The position numbers were made by a program, and so were the translations under genes. Positions 15,301 through 24,168 of a DNA stretch of 64,000 nt are shown in pieces. The notes beneath the pieces were generated by a model. The model saw only the letters and a list, made by a program, of their open reading frames with translations. It did no database searches and was not told the origin of the DNA. The DNA is from Polyodon spathula (taxonomy: Eukaryota > Chordata > Actinopteri > Acipenseriformes > Polyodontidae). The DNA lies in assembly GCF_017654505.1 (NCBI RefSeq), contig NC_054539.1, positions 68,949,256 through 69,013,255 on the forward strand, given 5' to 3'. Within the stretch, counting starts at the first letter, position 1. Every line of letters starts with the position of its first letter.

Positions 15301-17844
15301 CTATGTTTAGTCAATGCTTTAATAGCACCTTTCTACTACTGTAGTATTGTGTGCGTCTCTAGTTTTTGGAGTGGAATGTAACCCGATTTGCTTGGTTTCT
15401 AGGATTTCCAAGTCAGCCCTGCTAAGTCAGCCAGAGGGATCAATTGTAGAGGTGCAATTGGCACCCTAATTTCATATTTGATTATTGTATTTCTCAACGA
15501 TAATCGATGCATTGATGTTTAATTTTTCAAAATAAACAAATGTTTTTTTTTTTTAGTTTTTGTTTTTTTTAACCAATCTAATAACTAAAAACACTGTTGT
15601 GCATAATAGTTAAACAAAAAGTCACAACTTGCATTCAAATTAGAACATTCTCGATTACAACTGAAAAGGAATATGCGTGTGCGTCTGCATCAGATTAACG
15701 ATACTATAAAATACTATACTACTAAATACTATATTTTAACACTAGTAATTTCTGAACTGTGATTGTTCAATACTGTTTACAGTTACTGTCCAAAAGCAAA
15801 GCATTTGAATTAATCTCACAAACCCTGACTAATGTAACTATCATACTAAATTCAGCTGCTTTTTCTATAATATTGCCATATAATCCAAACACAACATGCT
15901 TTGAAACAAAAGGTAATTGGTAGATTTAATAGATAAAGTGTTTCCGTAAAAAAAAAAAAACGTGAATACTTGGCCAACTTCTGATTTGTGTTATCCAGCG
16001 TGTAATGTAGGTTTGAAGTGTGTCTCCTAGCAACGCACTAATCTACTGTACTAGCACTAGAAGCAGCGCACTCGCACTCAAGGTTTTAATGCAAACCGGC
16101 AACAGGAAACTTAAAACTGGGTACTAATTCGTAATTTAAACTAAAATGTAATTGAAGCTCAGTAAAATTTACGACAGATGATCAATAATCAATGCCTCGA
16201 TTAATTATTACACCCATAATCAATTGTAAACCCATAAGTTAAACTCATAAGAACCACACTCCCATAAGAATTTCCAGTGTGAATGCAAGCAAAACCTACA
16301 TTGGCATATAACTTGGCGGTCTGTTCAAAATGTTTCGGCAGTCCAGATACTGTTTTAGATATGATTAAATACAAAAGCGTTGGGCAGTTATTTTTCAAAC
16401 ACACCTGTTATTATAAAGTTGCAAGCGTGTTTGGCATTTTCAAGGCTAATGTTAATGACAGTGATATGATATTGAATGTATGTTTCAGTTTTTTATGTTG
16501 GAAATTAAAATCAAATGGATTTTTAATTTGTGGAAGTAGTCTGCTGTGTGTTGCCTGTATAATGAACAAAGGGTTACTTTACTCCCCAACGTAACTCAAA
16601 TGACTTCCAACCGCTCTATAGTATGCTTGTGCACAGCATACGGTGTAAAGTGATGATGTCACGCTTTTGGACTGAAGATAAAAAAGTGAATGAGTGCGCT
16701 TACACATTAAAAATATTCATATAAAATGGAAAGTTTATTGGATTATAGTTAAATGCAATATGTCTGTAGGAGGCTAGGAGTGTGTGACCAAAGTTTGGTG
16801 AAGACTGGTGCAAAATTAAGGCAGTTCTCGTGTTCCCCCGCTACAGTGTAACCTACCCTGTTTTTTGATTGAGAACCCTATAAATTCCATTGCCCAGTGA
16901 ATAAATGATTGTGCTGTGGGCAAGGCTTGTGTTTATCAAACTATATTAACAGGAGAAAAATAATTCTGGCATTGTTCTTCCCCTCTGTTCCCTTTCATCC
17001 TTCTACTAAAATATCATGTAGGTATGTAAACTGACCATATTTTCCTTGTTGCTATGGAAATTAGTACAAACAGTTGCAATTTTAGAGCCATGCTGTTTTG
17101 TACTATTGTAGGTTCTTATTTACATCTTAAAGAATACACATTGCCACTGTGTTACTGCTGAAGGTTATGTTATCTTTACTAGGACAGGACTGATTAAGGA
17201 AACGTGCCTGGGATTTAGAGCTTAAACCACCGTCTAGCACAATGTAGCTTTTTACAGGCTGTTTTCCAAAGACAGTAGTGATATTAAGTGCATATTACTT
17301 AAGCGATATGTAAAACTGAAACATAGGTTACCCAAGGTACTAGGAAAGTATTCTGAATTAAGCTTTGGGATGGATATTTGTACTCTTTTCATCACATTGC
17401 TAATGCTAGCTGCCCCATTTCCTTTAGTTACAAGTGCAGGGAGATGCACTTTCAATTCAGTCACGTTTTACACTTCATTGGGAAGATTTGAATTGATGAG
17501 TGGCTGGTGATAGAGTAAAGTGGCCCCACACTAATGTCTCATCTCTGTTCAGTCATCCCTTGGTAATTCATTGTCTTTGAAATTCTGTCTCCCTGTAGCA
17601 GCTGCAGAAGGCTGGTTGGGCTCACACTCAGTTAGCATTAAAGCTTCAAGCAGGTTTGTAATTTAGTGTTTTTCTCTCCCTCTTTCAGACTGAGCAGCAG
17701 CAAAAGCAACAGGAAGCAGAGTGGCAGCACCATCAAGAAAGGAAAAAACTGAGACGAGCTGCGGGGCATCTCCAAAGCAAACCTGCCAGGGGGCGAGGTG
17801 GCAGCATGGGCAGGGGTGGGGGCAGGGGGAGAAGACCCTTTTAA
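249..17844 (+). CDS. NOL10: NOL10, nucleolar protein 10 (5' end outside window), 18 exons
   Basis: Seen: exons 249-326, 1631-1668, 2042-2178, 2407-2472, 2963-3023, 3219-3304, 3620-3698, 3884-4033, 4636-4702, 5224-5276, 5684-5810, 6536-6615, 6724-6822, 7239-7331, 8253-8426, 12615-12871, 14288-14390 and 17689-17844 join at GT-AG sites into one open frame of 633 full codons plus a stop. The peptide tracks vertebrate NOL10 throughout, including [40 protein letters not shown] and [19 protein letters not shown]. Known of the family: an N-terminal WD40 beta-propeller, then a NUC153 motif (here [20 protein letters not shown], from 8253) and a charged C-terminal tail. The yeast orthologue Enp2 belongs to the nucleolar small-subunit processome for 18S rRNA maturation. 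About the first 70 codons and the promoter lie upstream of base 1. Odd: the C-terminus is a Gly/Arg-rich tail, longer than I recall for mammals. The identification is very secure; exact splice ends rest on consensus plus homology. Confidence 0.96.
327..1630. other. NOL10 intron, nothing further recognised
   Basis: 1.3 kb of AT-rich intron with short A/T runs and a TCTA-rich patch near 811-845. I see no coding or RNA signal. Confidence 0.8.
1631..1668 (+). CDS. NOL10: NOL10 exon (38 nt)
   Basis: A micro-scale exon encoding [13 protein letters not shown]. The acceptor is TTCTCCACAG and the donor GTGCGT. It was placed by homology and by phase continuity with both neighbours. Confidence 0.93.
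2042..2178 (+). CDS. NOL10: NOL10 exon
   Basis: Encodes [20 protein letters not shown] then [20 protein letters not shown] and YFVGAS. The acceptor follows TTCTTTCCCAG and the donor is GTAAGG. Confidence 0.95.
2268..2324. repeat. (TA)n(CA)n microsatellite
   Basis: About 28 bases of TA followed by about 29 bases of CA, in a NOL10 intron. Confidence 0.98.
2407..2472 (+). CDS. NOL10: NOL10 exon
   Basis: Encodes [20 protein letters not shown] then AA across the junction, in the WD40 region. The donor is GTAAGT. Confidence 0.94.
2963..3023 (+). CDS. NOL10: NOL10 exon
   Basis: Encodes [20 protein letters not shown]. The acceptor is TTAATTTCAG and the donor GTACAT. The last part is a WD-repeat strand. 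Confidence 0.94.
3219..3304 (+). CDS. NOL10: NOL10 exon
   Basis: Encodes [20 protein letters not shown] then LSSVTEDTE, with a recognisable WD motif (ECWDPR). The donor is GTAAGT. Confidence 0.94.
3620..3698 (+). CDS. NOL10: NOL10 exon
   Basis: Encodes [20 protein letters not shown] then GTSTGQ. The donor is GTAAGG. Confidence 0.94.
3884..4033 (+). CDS. NOL10: NOL10 exon
   Basis: A 150-nt exon encoding [20 protein letters not shown], then [11 protein letters not shown] and the WD strand [11 protein letters not shown]. The donor is GTGAGT. Confidence 0.95.
4636..4702 (+). CDS. NOL10: NOL10 exon
   Basis: Encodes [20 protein letters not shown] then NS and the first base of Gly. The donor is GTATGT. 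Confidence 0.94.
5224..5276 (+). CDS. NOL10: NOL10 exon
   Basis: Encodes [18 protein letters not shown]. The acceptor is TTCCCCGCAG and the donor GTAAGT. Confidence 0.94.
5398..5433. repeat. (TTA)n microsatellite
   Basis: About 12 uninterrupted copies of TTA in a NOL10 intron. Confidence 0.97.
5684..5810 (+). CDS. NOL10: NOL10 exon
   Basis: Encodes [20 protein letters not shown] then [20 protein letters not shown] and SLG. The donor is GTAAGC. Confidence 0.95.
6536..6615 (+). CDS. NOL10: NOL10 exon
   Basis: Encodes [20 protein letters not shown] then DIRLYHK, the conserved stretch after the propeller. The donor is GTGATA. Confidence 0.95.
6724..6822 (+). CDS. NOL10: NOL10 exon
   Basis: Encodes [20 protein letters not shown] then [13 protein letters not shown], a basic helical segment. 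The donor is GTAAAG. Confidence 0.95.
7239..7331 (+). CDS. NOL10: NOL10 exon
   Basis: Encodes [20 protein letters not shown] then [11 protein letters not shown], an acidic-to-basic charged segment. The donor is GTAAAT. Confidence 0.94.
7444..8080. repeat. Unclassified GAGCGG/GCTC-rich repeat region in NOL10 intron
   Basis: GAGCGGCTCA occurs twice in tandem near 7476-7495. Related motifs lie near 7550-7562 and, inverted, near 7995-8025 (GCGCTC, GGAGCGGAGCG). Such GAGCGG/CGCTC ends occur in some hAT elements, but I could not define termini or a duplication. Confidence 0.3.
8253..8426 (+). CDS. NOL10: NOL10 exon with NUC153 motif
   Basis: Encodes [40 protein letters not shown], then [18 protein letters not shown]. 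The DDRFK..F.NP..QVDE..EEF pattern is the NUC153 signature shared with other processome factors. The donor is GTAGGA. Confidence 0.96.
9827..9871. repeat. (TA)n(GATA)n microsatellite
   Basis: TA repeats grade into ATAG/GATA repeats and directly abut the left end of the Tc1-like element. Confidence 0.95.
9873..11160 (+). mobile_element. Tc1-like DNA transposon, 3' end missing
   Basis: A TA dinucleotide is followed by CAGTGCCTTGCAAAAGTATT, a typical Tc1/mariner terminal sequence. A second internal version of the motif (TTGCATAAGTATTCAACCCC) starts near 10044. A plus-strand transposase relic occupies 10234-11095. No matching inverted terminus is found after the transposase, so the 3' end is truncated or replaced; 11160 is only an approximate limit. 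Confidence 0.85.
10234..11095 (+). pseudogene. Tc1-like transposase, internally deleted and frameshifted
   Basis: The N-terminal helix-turn-helix segment ([20 protein letters not shown], then [20 protein letters not shown]) runs to about 10440. It then jumps to the catalytic-core part ([14 protein letters not shown]), missing roughly 60-80 codons. The catalytic acid motifs are visible as WSDETK (about 10526), FQQDNDPKH (about 10796) and [15 protein letters not shown] (about 10886). An in-frame stop follows YVWR and a frameshift lies near 10870. It cannot encode an active enzyme. Confidence 0.88.
11397..11526. repeat. T-run and C-run low-complexity block
   Basis: About 29 T are followed by short C runs and then 22 C at 11505-11526. 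This is prone to assembly and sequencing error. Confidence 0.9.
11796..11885 (-). repeat. SINE tail fragment
   Basis: GAGTGACCAATTATAATC and CCCCCAATTTGGAATGTCCA match the tail of the SINE copy at 21.5 kb. In the other orientation they resemble the tail at 47.94 kb. Only the 3' portion is present. Confidence 0.6.
12205..12328. repeat. (TG)n(TA)n compound microsatellite
   Basis: About 120 bases of alternating TG and TA tracts. Confidence 0.97.
12615..12871 (+). CDS. NOL10: NOL10 exon (257 nt, charged region)
   Basis: Encodes [35 protein letters not shown], then [20 protein letters not shown]. It is acidic and Ser-rich, followed by mixed-charge helix, typical of nucleolar proteins. It is clearly more GC-rich than the surrounding intron. 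The donor is GTGAGT. Confidence 0.96.
12872..14287. other. NOL10 intron
   Basis: 1.4 kb of intron with a GGTGGT-type low-complexity patch near 12943-12977. Nothing else was recognised. Confidence 0.75.
14288..14390 (+). CDS. NOL10: NOL10 exon
   Basis: Encodes [20 protein letters not shown] then [14 protein letters not shown]. The donor is GTTAGT. A TTCCTTAAC string upstream resembles a U12 branch site, but the intron has a standard U2 donor. Confidence 0.95.
14391..17688. other. NOL10 3.3-kb intron
   Basis: AT-rich intron with T runs (14490-14514, 15543-15556) and a possible degenerate hAT-type insertion around 15.45-16.21 kb. No coding exon is supported. Confidence 0.75.
15449..16213. mobile_element. 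Possible degenerate non-autonomous hAT-like element
   Basis: The left end (GAGGTGCAATTGG, then an ATAATCGATGCATTGAT region) and the inverted right end (ATCAATAATCAATGCCTCGATTAATTATTACACCCA region, near 16177-16213) form a loose inverted pair. They share the CGAT/ATTGAT-rich motif common in some hAT termini. No target-site duplication was confirmed, so this is tentative. Confidence 0.3.
17689..17844 (+). CDS. NOL10: NOL10 last coding exon, Gly/Arg-rich tail
   Basis: Encodes [40 protein letters not shown], then [11 protein letters not shown] and TAA at 17842-17844. The Gln-rich helix is followed by an RGG-like tail that could bind RNA or aid nucleolar retention (inference). Confidence 0.95.
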   Translation, partial: TEQQQKQQEAEWQHHQERKKLRRAAGHLQSKPARGRGGSMGRGGGRGRRPF

Positions 17845-18905
17845 AGGGGAAGACCTTTAACTAGTTAATACAGTGTCTGAAGAGCAGGACTGTTCACTGG
17901 CTGCACTGACCTAATCCAAAGCTGTTCACATGCACAAGGCTGTTGGCAGCAACGTGCTCAAGGAACTGTGCCATGGTAAACTGCTGAAAGGCCTTCCTTA
18001 CCAACAGACCTTGAAAATACTTTGTTTTGTAGAAACTCTGTTTCTTTGTACAGACAAAACACTTCTGTATTTTTTTTTTCTCCCCTGGAGATCACTGCAT
18101 GTAACTGAAATCCTAGATCCAATGCAATCTTGAATACAGGCCTAAAATATTATTCTGCTTTTCACTTCAATGTGTCTGTCTGATTTTTTTTATTTTTTTA
18201 TTATTATTATTGTTGTTATTATTATTGATGTTTTATTTTCAACTTTCATTTCTAGACAGATTTTATGGGTAAAAAATGTACCCAGTTGACTTAATAGCCA
18301 TTCCTGTAACTAATTTTCTAGACATAATATACTGCAGACAAAGCATTCCACCCAAATATTTCTTTCTTTTGCCAAATAACCACTTAAACTACCAGCAAGC
18401 AGTTTAGACATAGTTTTTGATGTAATACACAGGAGCTGTTACCTCCAAGCCTTATTAATGGGGATAGTTGAGTTAAAAACAGGATGTGCTTTCTGTAAAA
18501 AGATTCTAGTAATCCTTAACGGAAACATATGCTGCAAATAAGGCAACACTGTTTCAAAATACATGCCTGTAGCAATGCTGTCCTGAATTCTAATTGCATC
18601 ATATCCTCACGGTTTCACCATGTCCTCTTTGAGAACACCAGGTGTGAGTATCAGTAAGGGTATCGTTTTTGGCTTTGAGAGAGGTGTCTGCACTTACAAT
18701 TTGTCACACTATTTAAATGTTGTTATGTAATCCTGTCTTTGATTTATTGTTAAGACGAAGATAAGCCCAAGATGCTTCAAGTAACTGAATGAATTATCAC
18801 CAGGCATGTGTAAGCAAGCTATTTCCTGCCAGCTTTCCTGAAGTCAACTGTTTACGTAGTGAGAGACATTACCATACTCTTAACAATAAAGGTAACAGAG
18901 TGTGA
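17845..18905 (+). other. NOL10: NOL10 3' UTR (predicted)
   Basis: About 1.06 kb of AT-rich noncoding sequence follows the stop, with an ATT/TTA-rich low-complexity patch near 18190-18240. The first canonical poly(A) signal is at 18885-18890. The 3' end is inferred from that signal, without transcript evidence. Confidence 0.6.
18885..18890 (+). promoter_or_regulatory. NOL10: AATAAA poly(A) signal, probably NOL10
   Basis: This is the first AATAAA downstream of the NOL10 stop. A solo LTR begins 10 bases further on, so the cleavage site and downstream GU-rich element would fall at or inside the LTR. Confidence 0.55.
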
Positions 18906-19501
18906 CAAAGACGGCTGTAGTGGGTGACGTCAGACCCAGAACAATAACACAGGACAGACAGAGACGTGGATGTTTGGTGAAGCTGAGCTGTGCTCAGTAT
19001 TTAATAAACAAAATAAAGGAGATTTAAACAAAACTGCACATGGCACTTGACGCCAAACAAAGCGACAAAACAGTAAACTAAACACTAACAAACAGCAGAC
19101 GAACAGACAAACACAGTGAGTGAAATTATGATCTACTTAATGCTTTTGCTTTCTCTCCACACCTGTTCTCTACTCACCAAACATACAACCCTGAGTGAGT
19201 GAAAACATGCAGCTTTTATGCAGCTGTACCGAGACTCAATTGCTAATCAATCATTCAACTGGAGTCTCGGTACAACTGCACGTGAATTAATAAAAGTGCA
19301 ATTCCCTGTGCTCACATATTTTACTTGCATGTGAAGTGCTGTGCCTAAATACAAAATATACATTTTAAACGCTTGTGCATGCAATCCATATTTATATCCC
19401 GTGTATTTTATACATAAACACCAACATTAACACACTACATACAACAGAAAACACTTATAAACATAAAGGGGCGGGACACTCCGCCACACAGGGCAACAGA
19501 G
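18895..19501 (-). mobile_element. Solo LTR with 6-bp target-site duplication
   Basis: The element spans 18901-19495 (595 bp). It begins TG and ends CA, and is flanked by ACAGAG on both sides (18895-18900 and 19496-19501). There is no internal gag/pol sequence, as expected after LTR-LTR recombination. The minus orientation is preferred because TATA-like and AATAAA/ATTAAA-like motifs fall in promoter and poly(A) order on that strand, but orientation is uncertain. The family was not identified. Confidence 0.8.
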
Positions 19502-19506
19502 TACAA

Positions 19507-19623
<117 letters not shown>

Positions 19624-21507
19624 TTGGGTGTATATTAGGTTACAGTATTAGGGGTGTATATCCATATTGTTTAGGACAGTTAGGTACCTGGCATGTAACT
19701 TTATTGTTTTAGAAGGCAAAATATGATCTACTAGTGAGGAAATTAATGATTTAATAAATAAAACTAAAACATGTGTCTGAGATGCATTTCCAAAATGTTG
19801 TTCAATCAATTTTCTCCCAGATCTGGGTCTGGTACTAGGTTTAGGATGTATTGAAAAATGCACACTGGGAAAGCAGTATCTTACTGTAGCAGAACCATTA
19901 GCAAGGGCATTCCAGTAGCCCAGTGGATTCATACTACAGTGCTCCTGGTGTCTCATGTTGTTTTAGCATGTTGGTGATATTACATCAAAGTACAGAAACA
20001 TTGCACAGTTTGCTATGTGCAGGCCTACTGAAGATAAAGTTTATATATATATATATATGGGGTCCTAGTTTATAGACAGTTCAGGAAATCTGTCGTGCTG
20101 TACATCAGCATTATGAGTCTGTAGGGTTCTGAAATGGTCATATTTCTGGAGGGATGTTTGACATTTCTGCCAGGACCACCACTTCAGGGAATTAAGAGTG
20201 GTGGAAATCTGTTTACTGAAATGGCCCATAGATTCAACTTTCTGGAGTCTTTTACTCTTCAGGTGCATCAGAGGAAATGTGGTGTGATTGACAGGTGAGG
20301 CGTCACATGGATTTAGTTACCTCCTTGGAGGTACAGTAGAAGCTGAATAGTCATTTGCAAAGCCAGTAAGCTCCCACATAATAAGAACAGGCAGCATTAT
20401 GTGAGAAGAGATTCTGTAATCAGTTGTGCTGTATATACCTATTACAGGGTGCAGAATTATTCAAGTGATCGAATGAGCATAACACATGACGGAGTGCTCT
20501 AAGATCTTGATTTTTCCAACATTATGATTGAATGATGCTAGTTCTAGAACATTTAAACTATTGGTTACACCTCTGAGGACTTCAAATGAACTTGAATTCC
20601 TTTGGAATTGCTGGTATTTCAATGGTGTTCCACAAAAACTGAGAAACAGACTACAGTATTTATAAGTTTCATGAAATTAACAGCAGTTCACTAAAGACTT
20701 TTAACCCTAGTCTCTAAGTGGGTTTTGGTTTTGTGCTATTGAATGCAGACCACATCTGTTTTAGTTGATTTATGCATGGAAGTTGTATTGGTTTCCTATT
20801 GGGATAAAACAAAACAAGAAATCCTGGCTAAGACACATCTTTCCCTTGCCTGAAGCACGGCTGTGGTTTCCTTCTGCATTGGAATTCCAAACTCCTTCCT
20901 GGAAAGGCGTACATCCCATCAATCCCATCAAACATTCCTTCTTGTGAGGCACATGGTCATGGAAAATGTCACCAGGAATGTCTCTCGTTGGGGGTCCCAC
21001 ATTGATTTGTTCTAGACAGAGATGGAAATAGGAAGTATAGCGTGTCAAAAATGTGTTTAAAATGCAAGGTTCAAAAGGCCTAGGATTGGTCCACCTGTCT
21101 TGTGACCTGAGAAAACATATTTTTTTGGGTTGCATAACAAGCTCTGTGAATAATGGACAGGCTTTCTTGTAGTGTTATATGTTCCCTACCTTTAACAAAT
21201 AGCAGATTATACCAGAAAGAACTTAAACAAACAATGGACTTGGCAGAAAACTGTTTAACGCAGGCAGAATAGGTGAACAAAATAACTGATGTTGCACACA
21301 GATGCATAGGCATTAAGAAAACGCATACTTCAGATAGCAACAATCTGATATTTAATACTGTATCAACTGATTTGATAGGCAAAAAAATAATCGATCACCT
21401 ATCTTGTGCATTGTAATGGAAACAAAATATTACAGAATGTGTGGAATTACATTTGCATTTGGTAAGATAATGAAGTGGGTTGATTCTCCGGGATATTTAT
21501 TTATTAG
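19624..21507. other. Intergenic, nothing recognised
   Basis: 1.9 kb of AT-rich sequence with a short (TA)n at 20041-20058. No coding or repeat structure was identified. Confidence 0.7.
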
Positions 21508-22262
21508 AGTGACCAATTATTATTCTGTATTTATTTTCCCCCAATTTGGAATGTCCAATTGTGTTTTTTCTCGTCATCGCAGCGAGTCCCCCCACTCAGC
21601 CCTGCTTTTTATCCATTCTGAATGTGCTGTGTCTGGCCAGTAGGGTTCGCTGTTGCATGATGAGGAGAAGCAATCCCTGCTGGTTTCCCATCCCCCATCC
21701 GGGGAGCATCGGAGCCAATGTGACTCCCCCTTCAGGGGAGAGGGATATTGCTGCAGAACGCAGACTCGCACAGAGTGTAGTGCTGTGTACGCAACTCGTA
21801 ATATATGTCCTCGTTATATGCTGCAGCCCGATCACATGATAAGGGTGATGAATTTAGGTACTAAAACTAAGTTTATTTCATAATAACCTAACCCTAAACC
21901 TAAGGTTTGTGGGGAATTGGTCTTAACTTTAAATACACACAATAATCTAACACTAAACATAAGGTTCGTGGGGTATTGGTCGTGGATCACCAATTAACTG
22001 TCACAGGGTGATCACTATGTTCAGTGTTCTCCCCCTCCCACACCCTGTTTATGGTCATGTGGTAGGGGTGTTGAGAGTGAATGAAACACTAGAGCTATGT
22101 TATGCGAGTCTTCGTTCTGCAGCTAAATACTCTTGGCATCAGGGTCCCCAGCCAAGTTCGGCCTCTTTGCACAGCATGGACGGGAACTGGCGCCGTCCAA
22201 ACTGTGAATCATCCTTCATTCCCAGCGGCAGCACTTTAACTGGATGAGCCACTCACTGGGGT
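21508..22262 (-). mobile_element. tRNA-derived SINE-like element (minus strand)
   Basis: On the minus strand the element opens near 22262 with an A-box-like TGGCTCATCCAGTTAAAGTGC region and a B-box-like CAGTTCCCGTCC. It ends near 21508 with AATTGGACATTCCAAATTGG and AATTGGTCACTCT. The tail matches fragments at 11.8 and 47.95 kb. At 755 bp it is long for a SINE, and the middle (about 21840-22010) contains an inserted CCTAACCCTAAACCTAAGG-type repeat. Confidence 0.6.
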
Positions 22263-23830
22263 ATTTTAAGAACCAATAAGATGTTCTAGAATCAATTGGC
22301 ATTCTCTAATGTTCTTAAATGAATCAGTCATGTGACAGCCTGGCCATTTACACATGTGTGATGCATAATATTGCGGTTTACATATTTCTGATTGCCACTC
22401 CTATATACTTGTATGTGTATGCATGTGTATTTTTTTTCCCTTTCAAGCAAAATACTGAAAGGATCTTTTGAAGTTTAAGGGTATATTGATCTGTCAATGT
22501 AACAATTCTTCAGTGCAAGAGCCATTGGTGTTAAAGGTTATGCTGACATTGTTAAATCAATAGCATGTCTGTGAAGGTTGCTGGATGACAGTCCTCCTAC
22601 AGCAGGCAGTCATATGTGCTTCTGCCCTGTTCTTAAAAGGGTGTTTGGGAAGATAAGTTACCAGTATCATAAATTCAATGCACAAAAATCTAAATTAAAA
22701 AACAGGTGCATGCAACCGTGGTCCATTCCATTGCAAGAAAGTTCCAACAAATTCTTAATTATTTAAATGATCTTCAGCAGGGTTGAAGCATAGCCTTACA
22801 ACTGAAAACTAGACTATCAGTGTAAGCTGTCAGTTTCAACATTTTGACCAAATCATTAAAAAAATAAATAAATAAATAAATCAAACTCGTTGTGATGGTG
22901 ATAAAAGTGAACACATTCTGATACCTTAACACATGCATCTATATTTTTTACTGTACTTTTAGGTGACACTGTTAAAATAAGCTATTTTGAAGGGCTTACA
23001 GCATCAATACAGCAGGGAAATCTAAAGGTTTGCCGTTACTTCTTACTCTGTGCTACGTTATCCGCTGACACATGTATCTGTGCACAGCCGCATAAAGCAT
23101 TAGCTTGGCTAAATTCTGTCCCATCTTTTGGAAGCCCCTGTTAGGCGCAGACCTGTGTGCAACAGTGTTCACAGGCTCAGGTGGGTGTTGTCTTTAATCG
23201 AACGCTGTTATGCTTTGAAACAGAGATAGAGTGGCGCCTCTTGTCTGATTTCTGCTCCAATCTCCCCCGCAACAGTGGCCTTTTGGAAAAGGGATGCAGA
23301 TGCCATCTGCCTCGTAATGATTCTTGGGTAACAATGTTTGTATTGTACTCAGTGACTGGCTTCTCTTTTCCAAAACAATAGCAAATAGTAACCAGTTAAC
23401 ACTGGCTGGTCTAAAAAAATTTTTAAAAAACCTATGTATTTATCAAGCACTGTGTTCTTTCTCCCACTTCTTTCAATCTTGTCCCAGAAAGAAAATATGT
23501 TCCTTCAATTAGTAAAACTTTATTGCAGGAGCAAAACTGTTGTCCATCTTAATGAAAAAAAACAAGAATATATAGCTAGGTCTGTTTTTTTTTTTTTTTT
23601 TGTTTTGTTTTCGGTATGCTGAGAAAATGGGGGGGGGGGGCATGACTAAAAAGCTTACGTAAAGGAATTGCATCAGTTTTCACAAGGGAGATTATAGTTC
23701 AGCATCAGCCTTTAAATTCACTGCAGACCTGCAAGGAAATTATATGATTTACATTTGTTTTGAATGTTTCATTCGCCTTGTTCTGAGTTTCCCCAGACAT
23801 GCACTCTGTGGCCAAAATAAACGAACAGTA
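22263..23830. other. Intergenic, nothing recognised
   Basis: AT-rich sequence with a G run near 23630-23640 and short A/T tracts. No gene signal. Confidence 0.7.
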
Positions 23831-24168
23831 CAGCTCTGGCCAAAAGTGTTGCATCACCTTATAGAATTAAGTAATTCTATTTAACGAAACCTGCTAAATG
23901 TTACGCAAACATATTGAATTACATACCGCTTTGTAGTTTTACATGTACTTAACGAAAAACTGACAAAAAACGAAAAACATGACATTTTGAAATCTAACAT
24001 GAAATACTGTAATACTACTATGGTTTCTGGCAGACTTTTGTGATATTGTGTAGTTTCTTTGATTACATGATGTTAAATAAAATATTTAACTTGTGTTCAA
24101 ATAGTTTTTCTGTTTTTTAAATGATGTCTCAATACTAAAATTCTAGGTGATGCAAAACTGTTTGGCTT
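23831..24168. mobile_element. Tc1/mariner-type MITE
   Basis: TA precedes CAGCTCTGGCCAAAAGTGTT and then GCATCACCT. The right side (24145-24168, AGGTGATGCAAAACTGTTTG) is its imperfect inverse. There is no transposase inside. The outermost right-hand bases do not match, so that end may be eroded. Confidence 0.7.
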
